Below are positions 15,752-24,960 of a stretch of 64,000 bases of DNA, piece by piece. The stretch covers positions 17,864-81,863 of the forward strand of contig JAFXUZ010000067.1 of assembly GCA_017524725.1 (NCBI GenBank), in the 5' to 3' direction. Both the position numbers and the translations under genes were made by a program. The notes below the pieces were generated by a model. The model was given only the letters and a program-made list of their open reading frames with translations. It had not been told where the DNA came from and ran no database searches. The DNA is from Clostridia bacterium. GTDB taxonomy: Bacteria; Bacillota; Clostridia; Christensenellales; Aristaeellaceae. Every line of letters begins with the position of its first letter. The stretch's first letter is position 1.

Positions 15752-17266
15752 TCACTCAGCGGCCATGGCAGCATGGTACGCGTCGTTGTATTCGGCGGTG
15801 ATCATCTCGCCGCCCTGCATGGCCCAGTCTTCCCAGGCAGCGCGCAGGCCGTCTTCGTCGATCAGGCCGGCGATGTACTGCACAGCGGCGTCAGAGATGA
15901 TCTGGTCCAGCTGCGCTCCGAACGCGGTGTAGGTCTCGCTGACGAACGGATAGCAGGGGTTGGCCACGGCGTAGGGGGCCAGCAGGAGGTTCAGGTCCTC
16001 GTAGCGCTGGCGCAGCTGAGTGGCGCCGCGGTTCACAGCGGACTTGGGGGATTCCAGGTTGCCGGGAACGCCCATGCCCATCTGGTTGATGTTGTTGTGA
16101 TACATCTGGGAATTCTTGGAATATTCGTCGCTCTTCTCTTCGGGCACGTAGCGGAAGCCTTCCTCGTTCACGTCATAGGTGAGGCCTTCCAGACCGGCAT
16201 TGATGATGGTCTGGCCTTCGGGGCCGTTGCACCAGTCGAGGAACTTGAGCACCTTGGGCAGGTCCGCTTCGGAGACGGCGCTCTTGAGCACCAGGATCTC
16301 GCCGTTGAAGCCGGGGTTCTGGGGCCACACGGTGATGCTGCCGTCCGCCTTGGCGACGGTGCCGACAGACTGGAAGATCTGCTCGGTCACGCCGGCGTTG
16401 TTCTCAAACCATTCCTGCTGACGGTGGGCGTTGTCCAGGCAGTCAAAGCGCATGAAGGCCTTGCCGGTGCGCTCGATGTTGTCCCAGTCAGAGGTGGAGA
16501 TCTGCGCGAAGTTGGGGTCGATGCCGCCGATCTCATACAGATGGCGCAGCCAGTCGAGGCCTTCCTTGTAGGCGGGAGAGAGGTGGGCGGGATAGATGTT
16601 GCCGTTCTCGTCCACACCCCAGGCGTTGGGGGCGCCGAAGGCCACGGTGATCACGTTGATGGTGCCGGCGGTGTAGGAGCACATATTCAGCGCATAGGTG
16701 TCGGCGCTGTAGCCGGCCAGCTTTTCGGCGAGTTCGGTCAGGTCGTCGAGGGTGGCGACTTCACGGTCGAAGCCGACTTCCTTGGCGATGTCAAGGCGGT
16801 AGTAGATGCCGCCGCGGGGGTACGCACGGCTGCGGTAAATGCCGTACACATGGCCGTCCACGGCGATGTTGCCGTAAACGCCGTCATTGCCGGCGGCAAG
16901 GTAGGGATAGTTCGCTTCGTCCTGGACCGCTTCGCTCAGGTCCCAGAAGGCGCCGGCGCGGGCGGAGTTCACGATCAGGGGAGCGCGGGCGTCGGTGGCG
17001 GCGATCAGCATGGGGGGATTCTTGTCCGCCAGGGTGGTGTTCAGGATATCACCGTAGGTGGAGTTGGGGCCCCACTGGATGGCCAGCTTCACGCCGGTCT
17101 TCTCTTCGATCGCCTTCAGGACGGGGTTGTTCTCCATGACGAAATCGATGTCAGAGGGGAACTGCGGCAGCAGGATGCTGATCTCGAAGGGCTCTTCCGC
17201 GGCGGCAAAGCTCGCCAGGGAAAGGACCATCACCAGCGCCAGTACCAGAGAAACGAGTTTCTTCAT
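15752..17266 (-). CDS. ABC transporter solute-binding protein (LplA/YtcQ-like)
   Basis: A 504-residue extracellular binding protein of the large oligosaccharide class that pairs with LplB/LplC-type permeases. A signal peptide (1 to about 23, SFAAA-EE) leads into a periplasmic-binding fold starting ISILLPQFPSD. There is no Cys at the cleavage site, so no lipobox is visible. The conserved C-terminal part has WCNGPEGQTIINAGLEGLTYDV, typical of the family. The ligand is most likely an oligosaccharide from rhamnogalacturonan, judged from its neighbours. AGGAGG lies ahead of the start. It is the third gene of the permease operon and is followed by a terminator. Confidence 0.85.
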   Translation of the reverse strand: MKKLVSLVLALVMVLSLASFAAAEEPFEISILLPQFPSDIDFVMENNPVLKAIEEKTGVKLAIQWGPNSTYGDILNTTLADKNPPMLIAATDARAPLIVNSARAGAFWDLSEAVQDEANYPYLAAGNDGVYGNIAVDGHVYGIYRSRAYPRGGIYYRLDIAKEVGFDREVATLDDLTELAEKLAGYSADTYALNMCSYTAGTINVITVAFGAPNAWGVDENGNIYPAHLSPAYKEGLDWLRHLYEIGGIDPNFAQISTSDWDNIERTGKAFMRFDCLDNAHRQQEWFENNAGVTEQIFQSVGTVAKADGSITVWPQNPGFNGEILVLKSAVSEADLPKVLKFLDWCNGPEGQTIINAGLEGLTYDVNEEGFRYVPEEKSDEYSKNSQMYHNNINQMGMGVPGNLESPKSAVNRGATQLRQRYEDLNLLLAPYAVANPCYPFVSETYTAFGAQLDQIISDAAVQYIAGLIDEDGLRAAWEDWAMQGGEMITAEYNDAYHAAMAAE

Positions 17267-17336
17267 TTGGTTTTCCTCCTTTGAAATTTGTTATCTTTCC
17301 ACGGCTTTCAGCCGCGATAACCGTAACCGAAAGGGC

Positions 17337-18278
17337 TCAGCCCTTGAGGGCGCCGACCATGACGCCTTTGACGAAGTATTTCTGCAGGAAGGGATACACG
17401 CACATGATGGGCACGGTGGATACCACGATGACCGCCATCTTGACGGACTGCTCGGGGGGCTGGACGAAGTCGTCGGCCATGTTGGCCATGTCGCCGGCGG
17501 TGCCGTTGGACATGATGATCAGTTCGCGCAGAAGCACCTGCAGGGGCCATTTCTCCTTGGCGCCGGTCATGTAGATCATCGCGCTGAAGTAAGCATTCCA
17601 GTGGCCGACCGCGTAGAACAGGCCGAAGGTCGCCAGCACCGGCAGCGACAGCGGCAGAACGATCCGCCACAGGGTGCTGATGTCGTTGCAGCCGTCCAGG
17701 GCGGCGCTTTCCTCCAGCTCCTGGGGGATGCCCTGGAAGAAGTTCTTGACGATCATCATGTTGTAGGCGCTGATAGCGCCGGGCAGGAGGACCGACCAGA
17801 AGGTGTTCTTCAGGTTCAGGATATTGGCCACCACGATGTAGCCGGGGATCATGCCGCCGGAAAAGAACATGGAGAAGATGACCATGTTCAGGAAAAAGTT
17901 GCGGCCGCGCAGGCGTGTCTTGGAAAGGGCGTAGGCCATGGTGACCGTAAAGAACAGGTTGATTGCCGTGCCGCACACGGTGATGAAGATGGAGTTGCCG
18001 AAGCCGCGAAGGATCTTGTTGGATGAGAAAATATACTGATAGGCGGCGACGGATATATCCCGGGGAATGAAGAACATGGGGCGCGTTGCGATCTCATATT
18101 CCGTGGCGAAGGAAGCGCCGATGATGTAAATGAAGGGGAGGATGGTGGTAAAGGCCACCAGGGTCACGAAAAGGTAATTGCATATGTCGAAGACGCGGCT
18201 GCCGACGGTGGCGTTCTGGCCTACCGGGCCGGAGGATTCGATCATTTTCTTGGGAGTCTTGGAATACGTACTGTCCAT
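17337..18278 (-). CDS. carbohydrate ABC transporter permease (LplC/YtcP-like)
   Basis: A 313-residue inner-membrane permease of the MalG branch with about six transmembrane helices. The EAA loop that contacts the ATPase reads ELEESAALDGCNDISTLWRI (about 193-212). The C-terminal PFLQKYFVKGVMVGALKG is characteristic of LplC/YtcP-type permeases. It lies 16 bases after the partner permease and upstream of the binding protein. No ATPase gene is in the cluster, so a shared MsmX-like ATPase elsewhere in the genome is expected. Confidence 0.9.
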   Translation of the reverse strand: MDSTYSKTPKKMIESSGPVGQNATVGSRVFDICNYLFVTLVAFTTILPFIYIIGASFATEYEIATRPMFFIPRDISVAAYQYIFSSNKILRGFGNSIFITVCGTAINLFFTVTMAYALSKTRLRGRNFFLNMVIFSMFFSGGMIPGYIVVANILNLKNTFWSVLLPGAISAYNMMIVKNFFQGIPQELEESAALDGCNDISTLWRIVLPLSLPVLATFGLFYAVGHWNAYFSAMIYMTGAKEKWPLQVLLRELIIMSNGTAGDMANMADDFVQPPEQSVKMAVIVVSTVPIMCVYPFLQKYFVKGVMVGALKG

Positions 18279-18294
18279 GCCGGTCCCTCCTTCC

Positions 18295-19257
18295 TCAGTA
18301 CAGGCCCTGCTCGCCGAGCAGGTGCGCGATCTTGTTGGAGCTGACGACCAGGGTCACGCTGATGACCGCCTTCATCAGGCCGATGGCTGAGGCGTAGCTG
18401 AACTGGCCCGACTGAATGCCCTGCTGGTACACAAAGACGTCCAGCGTCTGGCTGACCTTGCGGTTGAGGGGGTTGGCCATCAGGATCAGGTGGTCATAGC
18501 CGGTATCCAGCACCGAGCCCATGCGCAGGATCAGCATCAGCACGATGGTGGAACGGATGGCCGGGAGCGTGATATGCCACAGCCGGCGCAGCCGCCCCGC
18601 GCCGTCCACCATGGCGGCCTCGTAAAGCTGGGTATCAACGTTGGTCAGGGCCGCCAGGAAGATGATGGTGCCCCAGCCGGTCTCCTTCCACACCGTCTGG
18701 CCGATGATCATCCAGCGGAAGGTGTCGGGGGAACCCATATAGTTGATCGTGGTGCCCAGGATCTGCTGGGTCAGTTTGTACACGATGCCGGAGGGGCCGA
18801 ACATGACGAAGGTGATGGACACGACGATAACGATGGAAATGAAATGCGGCACATAAAGCAGCGTCTGCAGGAGCTTTTTATACCGCAGGGAACGCATCTC
18901 GTTGAGGAGCAGGGCCAGGATGATGGGCGCCGGAAAGTAGAACACGATGTTCATCAGGGACAGGATCAGGGTGTTGGTCAGGTACGTCACCCAGGCGGGG
19001 AAGCGGAAAAAGTACTGGAACCACTTGAGCCCCACCCATTCGCTGCCAAGCACACCGGAATAAGGCACGTAATTCTCGAACGCGATCACGATGCCGAACA
19101 TGGGCAGGTACTTGAACACGATAAAATAGATCAGGCCGGGCAAAAGAAGCAGATACAGCCACTTGTCCCGTTTGATATTGGATCTGAGCTTTGTCCAGTA
19201 CTCCCTGCCGCTGCCGTGGAGCGACTTTGGCTTTGCCGATTGTACGCTCATACGCAT
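18295..19257 (-). CDS. carbohydrate ABC transporter permease (LplB/YteP-like)
   Basis: A 320-residue permease of the MalF branch with six or so transmembrane helices. The N-terminal family signature is LYLLLLPGLIYFIVFKYLPM (about 34-53), and the EAA loop reads YEAAMVDGAGRLRRLWHITL (about 212-231). First gene of the importer operon. The start ATG has GGAGG upstream. Transcription comes from the promoter at 19326-19354, whose start region carries a LacI-type operator. Confidence 0.9.
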   Translation of the reverse strand: MRMSVQSAKPKSLHGSGREYWTKLRSNIKRDKWLYLLLLPGLIYFIVFKYLPMFGIVIAFENYVPYSGVLGSEWVGLKWFQYFFRFPAWVTYLTNTLILSLMNIVFYFPAPIILALLLNEMRSLRYKKLLQTLLYVPHFISIVIVVSITFVMFGPSGIVYKLTQQILGTTINYMGSPDTFRWMIIGQTVWKETGWGTIIFLAALTNVDTQLYEAAMVDGAGRLRRLWHITLPAIRSTIVLMLILRMGSVLDTGYDHLILMANPLNRKVSQTLDVFVYQQGIQSGQFSYASAIGLMKAVISVTLVVSSNKIAHLLGEQGLY

Positions 19258-19312
19258 TTCCTCCCATGCCCAGATTAATTTTTGAAAGATCCCGATCGGA
19301 TAACCATGTTTA

Positions 19313-19326
19313 TTTTAGCGCTTTCA
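19313..19326 (-). promoter_or_regulatory. operator O1 for the LacI-family regulator (importer side)
   Basis: Read on the minus strand the site is TGAAAGCGCTAAAA. Ten of 14 positions match the perfect palindrome O2 at 19455-19468, including the central AAAGCGCT. It begins on the last base of the importer -10 box, where a bound repressor would block initiation. A CcpA cre site has a related core and is an alternative reading. Confidence 0.75.
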
Positions 19327-19354
19327 GTATAATATTCTGACATATACATGTCAA
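19326..19354 (-). promoter_or_regulatory. promoter of the importer operon
   Basis: On the minus strand a consensus -35 TTGACA (19349-19354), a 17-bp spacer and -10 TATACT (19326-19331). It is divergent from the regulator promoter 72 bases away. Confidence 0.85.
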
Positions 19355-19426
19355 GATATCGGCAAAAATTTTAATAGTTTTAACCATATTTGTATATTTT
19401 CCGTGTGATATCGTTCTCTTTTCCGC

Positions 19427-19455
19427 TTGTCACCCGCCGAAAGGTGTTGTATAAT
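19427..19455 (+). promoter_or_regulatory. promoter of the LacI-family regulator gene
   Basis: -35 TTGTCA (19427-19432), 17-bp spacer, -10 TATAAT (19450-19455), 58 bases before the start codon. Confidence 0.85.
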
Positions 19456-19468
19456 GAAAGCGCTTTCA
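19455..19468 (+). promoter_or_regulatory. operator O2 for the LacI-family regulator (autoregulation)
   Basis: TGAAAGCGCTTTCA is a perfect 14-bp palindrome of the LacI/GalR class with central CG. It overlaps the last base of the regulator's -10 box and covers the expected transcription start. Confidence 0.85.
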
Positions 19469-19513
19469 GAATCAGTATAGCAAAAATGACCGTCCTCACA
19501 GGGGGGTTCGTCC

Positions 19514-20548
19514 ATGAAACGGGCCAGACACGCAACGATATACGACATCGCGGCCGAGGCGGGGGTGTCCATCGCCACCGTGTCCCGGGTGCTGCGGGGG
19601 GAGCCGTCGGTGGCCCCCGCCAAGCGCGAACGGGTGGAAAACGCCATCCGCCTGCACAATTACCGTCCCAGCAGCGCCGCCAGGAAGCTGGCGGGAACGG
19701 TCACCAAAACCGTCGGGATCGTCCTTCCCAGGCTCTTCAATCCCTATTACGCCATGCTTTTCACCGGCGCTCAGGAAAAAGCCCGCGAAATGGGCTACGC
19801 CCTGAGCCTGTTTCCCTGGAGCAGCCTGGACATGGAATCCTTCGACCCCGCCCTGCTCCTGGCGGAGCGCTGCCTTGAAGGCGCGGTGGTCTACCTGGAA
19901 TACCTCCCGCCCGCCGACAAAGACCGCATCCTGCATTTCCTGAAAAGGCTGAAGGAATTCATGAACGTGGCCGTGATCGGCTGCGACCTGTCGGAATACG
20001 GCTTTCCGGGCATCTTCATCAACAACGCCGCCCTGGCGCTGAAGATCGTCCGCTACCTGGTCTCCCTCGGGCACGAGCGCATCGCCCTCATCGGCGGGTC
20101 AGAAGAGGATACGGACCCCTTCCGGCGGGACGCCGGGTATCTTGAGGGCCTCAGGGAGGCGCAGCTTCCCTTCACCGAATCCTACCGGGTCTGGGGCGGG
20201 GATACGCCCGAAAGCGGCCTCCTGGGCCTGAACGGCATCCTGGACGGCCTGAAACCCAGCTTTTGGCCCACGGCGGTCATCGCCCTGAACGATCTGGTGG
20301 CCCTGGGCTGCTTCAGCGCCGCCGCCGCCCACGGGCTTTCCCTGCCGGGGGACCTTTCGGTCATCGGCTGCGACAACCTGGTCAGCGCGCCGTACCTGGC
20401 GCCGCCCCTGACCAGCGTGGACCTGCACCAGCGCCGGATCGGGGCCCGCGCCGTGGAGATGGTCATCTCCGGCGAAAGCGGCATTGAGGAAGCGGAATGG
20501 GACATCGTCGTCCGGGGCTCCTGCGCGCCCTGCCCGAGCAGGGGCTGA
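19514..20548 (+). CDS. LacI-family transcriptional regulator
   Basis: A 344-residue repressor-type regulator. The N-terminal helix-turn-helix (about 8-27: TIYDIAAEAGVSIATVSRVL) and hinge helix (PSSAARKLAG) precede a periplasmic-binding-like sensor domain (KTVGIVLPRLFNPYYAMLF onward; effector strand LSVIGCDN near 290). It is divergent from the importer operon and both promoters carry the same palindrome, so it very likely represses itself and the importer until a pectin-derived sugar binds. A GGGGGG stretch serves as ribosome-binding site. Its stop codon touches that of the convergent GH2 gene with no base between them. Confidence 0.9.
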   Translation: MKRARHATIYDIAAEAGVSIATVSRVLRGEPSVAPAKRERVENAIRLHNYRPSSAARKLAGTVTKTVGIVLPRLFNPYYAMLFTGAQEKAREMGYALSLFPWSSLDMESFDPALLLAERCLEGAVVYLEYLPPADKDRILHFLKRLKEFMNVAVIGCDLSEYGFPGIFINNAALALKIVRYLVSLGHERIALIGGSEEDTDPFRRDAGYLEGLREAQLPFTESYRVWGGDTPESGLLGLNGILDGLKPSFWPTAVIALNDLVALGCFSAAAAHGLSLPGDLSVIGCDNLVSAPYLAPPLTSVDLHQRRIGARAVEMVISGESGIEEAEWDIVVRGSCAPCPSRG

Positions 20549-23500
20549 TCACAGCGTCACCCTGAGGGCGCCGATCCTGTCGTCATACTGCACCGAAGCC
20601 CCTTCCACCTGGGAAAGGACCGCGGCGGCGTCCGCCACAAGGATCCCCTCCTCCGTCACATAGGGCGCGCCGTCCATCAGGTTTTCCTGCCCGTCCACGG
20701 TCAGGTGGGTGACTCCCGCGCGGACGATCACGGTATGGCCGCCCGTCTTCAGGGTCAGCTTTTCCTCCCCCGCGTCCCAGTCAAAATCCAGTTTTTCTCT
20801 CTTCAGTGAACGCATCCTCTCCAGGACGCACATCACATTGCCCCAGACGCAGCCGTTTTTGATCAACGCGCGGACGCCCCGGAAATCCGGCTCCTGCCCG
20901 TTCACCATGATCTTGCACCAGTTTTCCTTTTCGGGCACATATTTATCCATTCCCGGGATCGGCGATATCAGGTATTCCTCCCGGCCGGAAAGGCCCGCGG
21001 GGATGCCCGTATCTTCCGGCCGCGTCCCTTCGGGCACCGTTTCAAAGATCAGGCAGGCATCCGGAAGTCCCGGCGCCGACGCCCACAGCTCCACTTTTCC
21101 GGGGCGCGTCCCGGACCGGAGAAGCACCCGGTTTAAGCCGCATTCCGCGTATACGTAAGGCATATGGATCACGTTGTCCCTGCGGCCGTTTCCGTCGAAA
21201 CGGCCGCTGTTGTATCCGCCGAGCAGCTTTGCGTCCCCGATAACGGAAAGGCTGATCCGCCTGTCGTCCAGCGGGCAGACGCGGCCGAACATGTCCGTCA
21301 CCTCGATGTCGGCCATGGCCAGGTCATGTCCGTCGGCGAGCCATCCGCCGGGAGCGGTGCGCTCCGTCAGGCGAAGTGCGGCCGCCGGGCCCGCCGTTTC
21401 TACCCGGTCCGCGCACACCGCCCGGCCCTCCGAATCGTATCCGACGGCCTCCGCCGCGCCGCTTTTCGTCACGTCGATGCCGGGGAACGGGAACACAAAT
21501 GTGTCCCCCGGCCTCTCGCAGACGCCGGCGGTCTCCCCGTTGATCCTCAGTTCCACCTTCTTCACCGGATAGCTCGCCACGCAGTACACCGTCTTATGCT
21601 TCGGATCACGCGTCCCGAAGGCTCCGGTCTCCTGCCAGAAGGAGCCGTTGAAGCTTTTTTCCGGGAAACGGTAATTGTCCCCGCCCTCGGGCGGATAATT
21701 CCAGTGGCCGACGATCTTTACCGCGGGAGAAGCGCTGTGCATGACGCGGAAATAATCAAAGCTCTGCTTTTTCACGCGGATCGCGTCCACGCGGCCGCTC
21801 ATACGCCCGTTTTCGGACCAGCTCTGCCGTCCGTGCTGGGCCGAATCGGTCCAGCAAAGCGCCGCACAGGCGCTGTAGAGGTTTTTCCCGGAATCGCCGC
21901 CGATGCGGTCGTTGAAAAACTCTGCGTACCCCCGGGCGTTGGCAAGGGCAAGGTCCTCGCTGGTCAGGTCGTAAAAATCCCGGCCCTTCTGTTTTTTTCC
22001 GCCCCTGCCAAGCCATTTGCACCGGTAATCATAGTCCGGGGGCGTATAATCGTCCCACACCCGGCGAGGCGCTTCCTCGCGGGAATATTCGGTCTCGGTG
22101 ACGGGACCGTGCTCTGCAAGGAACCGGGCCGCGTGCCGGTTGAGCATGGTGCCCACGTATTCGCTCTCATTTAGGGCGTCCTCGGTGTTGATGGTCCGGC
22201 AGCCCATGAACCGGCCGCCGTGCGGGTCCAGCTCCTCCCGCAACAGGCGCATTTCCCGCATGTGCGCAGCGGAGATCACGTTGTTCCCCGCTTCCCAGAA
22301 CAGGATGCAGGGATGGTTGCGGCAGGCGATCAGCACATTGCGCATCACTTCCGCCCGCTGCTCCCACTGCCTGCCGAAGGTCTCCTTTTCCTTGTTCCCC
22401 GCCGGCTGGGTGCATACGATCCCGTACCGGTCGAAGGACCGCAGGTCCTCGGAAGAGCCCGCCACGTGCATAAATCGGATATGGTTCGCGCCGCTTTCCC
22501 TGATCAGGCTCGCGTCAAAGTCGTGCATCCACTGAGGCACGATGCCGGAGGCGGCCCATTCATTGGCCGCCCGCTGGGCATAGCCCCGGAGCCATATGGG
22601 CTGCCCGTTGATCATCACGCCCCGGTCCCTGTCGTAGCCTACCTCCCTGAAGCCCGTGACGATCTGTATGGTATCCGCGGCTTTGCCGTCGGCATACAGC
22701 GTGATGACGACGCGGTACAGCTTTGGGTGCGCCGGCTCCCAGAACACAAGGCCCCGCACCTCAGCCGACGCCGGAACGGTACCCGAGGCCGCGGAGGCCG
22801 TTTCCGGATAAGGGGCTTCCCCGCCCGCGGGAACATACTTTTCCCGCGCGCCGTCCCAGCGGTACGCATTCTCCGGCACCACCGAAAGCCGCGTCTCCGT
22901 CCCGGCGGCGGTTGCGCGCACCCATGTCTCCGCGGACGAAAAGGACGCGATCTTCTGTCCGTCCATGTCAAGGACGGATACTTCGGCGCGGCACGCGGCA
23001 TCCGCGGAGGAAAGGTTCATCACCTCCGCTTCCGCGTGCACGTTTGCCGTGCCCGAAGCATGGTCGAACCCGTCGGCGTAGATATACGTGCCGCGGGTGC
23101 GCAGATTGGCGTACAGGGGCAGCGTCAGGTGGATGTCGTTCTTGTATACGATGCGCACAGGACGGCCCAGTCCCCCGACGGTGGGGTTGAAATCGTTGCA
23201 GTTCCACGAAAAACCGACGCCCTCGCGCTTTTCGTCCACCTTCAAATCCTGGCTCTGGAGATACGTCCCCGGCTCCGCGCCGGGGCAGTTGGGCGTTTCA
23301 GCCACGCAGAAGGGAATGTTCCGCGTGCCGGTGTTGTCGGTCGCGACGGCAAGCACGTTCTCCCCGTCAGGGTCGATCAGGGGCGTCAGGTCGAACCCGA
23401 AGGGGCCGACCCCCGTCTCGGTATAGCCGGCGAGGCGGCCGTTGACATACATATAGCAGGTCTGCCTGACGCCCTCGAAGGTGATATAGACCCTTTTGCC

Positions 23501-23770
23501 CCGGTGTTCCCGCGGGATACGAAGCGTATGCCTGTAAAAGGCGGCGGTGCGTTTCTGGCCGCTGCCGCCGTCCTCGATGGGTACGGAAAAAAGCTCCGCG
23601 TCGTTGAAGGTATGGGGCACGGCCACCTGTTCCCACGCGCGGTCGTCGTAATCCGCATCCAGGGGGCTCCTCCCCGCCGTGTCCCGGTGTTTTTCGACGG
23701 CGTCCGCCATCGGGAAAGCGTCCGCGCGCAGAAAGCGCCAGCCCTGTTTGAGTTCGGTCACATTCTCCAT
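20549..23770 (-). CDS. glycoside hydrolase family 2 protein with C-terminal CuAO-N-like domain
   Basis: A 1073-residue GH2-type enzyme. A sugar-binding jelly roll (about 60-200: FYRHTLRIPREHRGKRVYI, MYVNGRLAGY), Ig-like domain(s) and a TIM barrel (about 390-660) are followed by accessory beta domains. The last 70 residues resemble the copper-amine-oxidase N-terminal domain used as a wall or sugar-binding module. The probable nucleophile is Glu561 in TETEYS. At the usual acid/base position the sequence reads WEAGNN, with Asn497 where GNE is common, so the general acid may be Glu493 or be missing. There is no signal peptide. The start lacks a strong ribosome-binding site. It is third in the unit deacetylase - PL22 - GH2, and probably trims side chains of pectic oligosaccharides. 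Confidence 0.8.
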   Translation of the reverse strand: MENVTELKQGWRFLRADAFPMADAVEKHRDTAGRSPLDADYDDRAWEQVAVPHTFNDAELFSVPIEDGGSGQKRTAAFYRHTLRIPREHRGKRVYITFEGVRQTCYMYVNGRLAGYTETGVGPFGFDLTPLIDPDGENVLAVATDNTGTRNIPFCVAETPNCPGAEPGTYLQSQDLKVDEKREGVGFSWNCNDFNPTVGGLGRPVRIVYKNDIHLTLPLYANLRTRGTYIYADGFDHASGTANVHAEAEVMNLSSADAACRAEVSVLDMDGQKIASFSSAETWVRATAAGTETRLSVVPENAYRWDGAREKYVPAGGEAPYPETASAASGTVPASAEVRGLVFWEPAHPKLYRVVITLYADGKAADTIQIVTGFREVGYDRDRGVMINGQPIWLRGYAQRAANEWAASGIVPQWMHDFDASLIRESGANHIRFMHVAGSSEDLRSFDRYGIVCTQPAGNKEKETFGRQWEQRAEVMRNVLIACRNHPCILFWEAGNNVISAAHMREMRLLREELDPHGGRFMGCRTINTEDALNESEYVGTMLNRHAARFLAEHGPVTETEYSREEAPRRVWDDYTPPDYDYRCKWLGRGGKKQKGRDFYDLTSEDLALANARGYAEFFNDRIGGDSGKNLYSACAALCWTDSAQHGRQSWSENGRMSGRVDAIRVKKQSFDYFRVMHSASPAVKIVGHWNYPPEGGDNYRFPEKSFNGSFWQETGAFGTRDPKHKTVYCVASYPVKKVELRINGETAGVCERPGDTFVFPFPGIDVTKSGAAEAVGYDSEGRAVCADRVETAGPAAALRLTERTAPGGWLADGHDLAMADIEVTDMFGRVCPLDDRRISLSVIGDAKLLGGYNSGRFDGNGRRDNVIHMPYVYAECGLNRVLLRSGTRPGKVELWASAPGLPDACLIFETVPEGTRPEDTGIPAGLSGREEYLISPIPGMDKYVPEKENWCKIMVNGQEPDFRGVRALIKNGCVWGNVMCVLERMRSLKREKLDFDWDAGEEKLTLKTGGHTVIVRAGVTHLTVDGQENLMDGAPYVTEEGILVADAAAVLSQVEGASVQYDDRIGALRVTL

Positions 23771-23852
23771 ACCCTTACCGCTCTTTCCGGAACTTTTTTC
23801 CGTTGTTATTCCGATGTCCTCCGCCGCACTGCCCTTATCTGTTTCCGCTGCC

Positions 23853-24914
23853 TTACCAGTCCTTCATCACCTGGTCCAGCGCGACGGTGCACACCTGGGC
23901 GGTGCCGTTTTCGTCCGGATTGGAGAAAAGGATCATGTCACCCCGCCGGTTGAAGGAGGGATGCTGGTGGTCCGCGCCGGTTTTGCAGCTGCCTGTGGAG
24001 GCGATCAGCTTTTTCTTTCCGGTCGCCCGCTCGATAAGCACCACACCCTCCTGCACCCGGGTCCCCAGGTAGCTGATGCGGTCCGCACACAGCCATTTGC
24101 GGTCCCGGGAGATGCAGGGATGCAAAAGCTGTATGTCGGATGCCGCGACATCGAAATGCCGGCCGTCCTTATCGCCGATGATAATGTTCCCGGTATGCTT
24201 TTCCCCCCTGTCCCCATCCACGAATCCCGCGGGATCCAGTTTCATCAGGGCCATCTCCCTGCCGTCGGCGGACCAGACCTCGTGGGTGATCCACTCGTGG
24301 GGATGCTCCACATAATAGGGCCGGGCATAGCGCTCCTTCACGTCGTACATCCAGGTGCGCTGGAAGGCATCTCCCTCGGTCTCGTGGATATAAAAGATCA
24401 GGTTCTCGTCCGTGGGGCAGATCTGGGCATGCCCAAGGCGGTAATCGCTCTGGTACACCACCTCGGCTTCCTTTCCCGGGTCAAGGATCACCAGGGCGTA
24501 GTATTTGTTTGCAAGGTGGTAGGAACAGGCGATGCGCCCGGTGTCCGCCGCGGTCAGGTGGCCGGTGATCCGGCCGTATTTCGGCAGGTCGCCCACATGC
24601 TTCCTTTCCCCGGTGGAAAGGTCCACGGTGAAGACCTCGGTCTCGTTGCGCACGGTGTAGCCGATGTTCTTTTCACGGTCCGTGGCAAAGCCCCGGTAAG
24701 TGTCGTCGGTGACGCGGCAGATCTCGCCGTTCTCCACGTCCGCCCGCCAGCAGCCGCCGTCGTCCCTGCCTTCAAGCTGCTGCTTCATAAAGAAGAAATA
24801 CCTGTCGTCCAGGGAAAAATTCTCGCAGGTAAAATACAGCTTGGCATTCCTTTCGGGGCCTTGGGTATAGCGCCGGATCTCATATCCGGTCGCAGGGTCC
24901 TGGTACCGTTCCAT
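23853..24914 (-). CDS. oligogalacturonate lyase, PL22-like
   Basis: A 353-residue cytosolic protein with the seven-bladed beta-propeller pattern of family PL22. This family splits short oligogalacturonides by beta-elimination, with Mn bound by His and Gln residues. Family marks are GHAQICPTDENLIFYIHE (about 165-182), HEWITHEVWSADGREMALM (about 207-225), a LHPCISRDRKW blade and DHQHPSFNRRGDMILFSN (about 318-335). The histidines of these blades are the expected metal ligands. There is no signal peptide. The start has GAGGAGG six bases upstream. Its neighbours, a deacetylase and a GH2, support a role in pectin breakdown after import. Confidence 0.8.
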   Translation of the reverse strand: MERYQDPATGYEIRRYTQGPERNAKLYFTCENFSLDDRYFFFMKQQLEGRDDGGCWRADVENGEICRVTDDTYRGFATDREKNIGYTVRNETEVFTVDLSTGERKHVGDLPKYGRITGHLTAADTGRIACSYHLANKYYALVILDPGKEAEVVYQSDYRLGHAQICPTDENLIFYIHETEGDAFQRTWMYDVKERYARPYYVEHPHEWITHEVWSADGREMALMKLDPAGFVDGDRGEKHTGNIIIGDKDGRHFDVAASDIQLLHPCISRDRKWLCADRISYLGTRVQEGVVLIERATGKKKLIASTGSCKTGADHQHPSFNRRGDMILFSNPDENGTAQVCTVALDQVMKDW

Positions 24915-24960
24915 GCCGCTTCCTCCTCGTTTATCAGGTCGGTCCGCCCGGCGGCGGATG

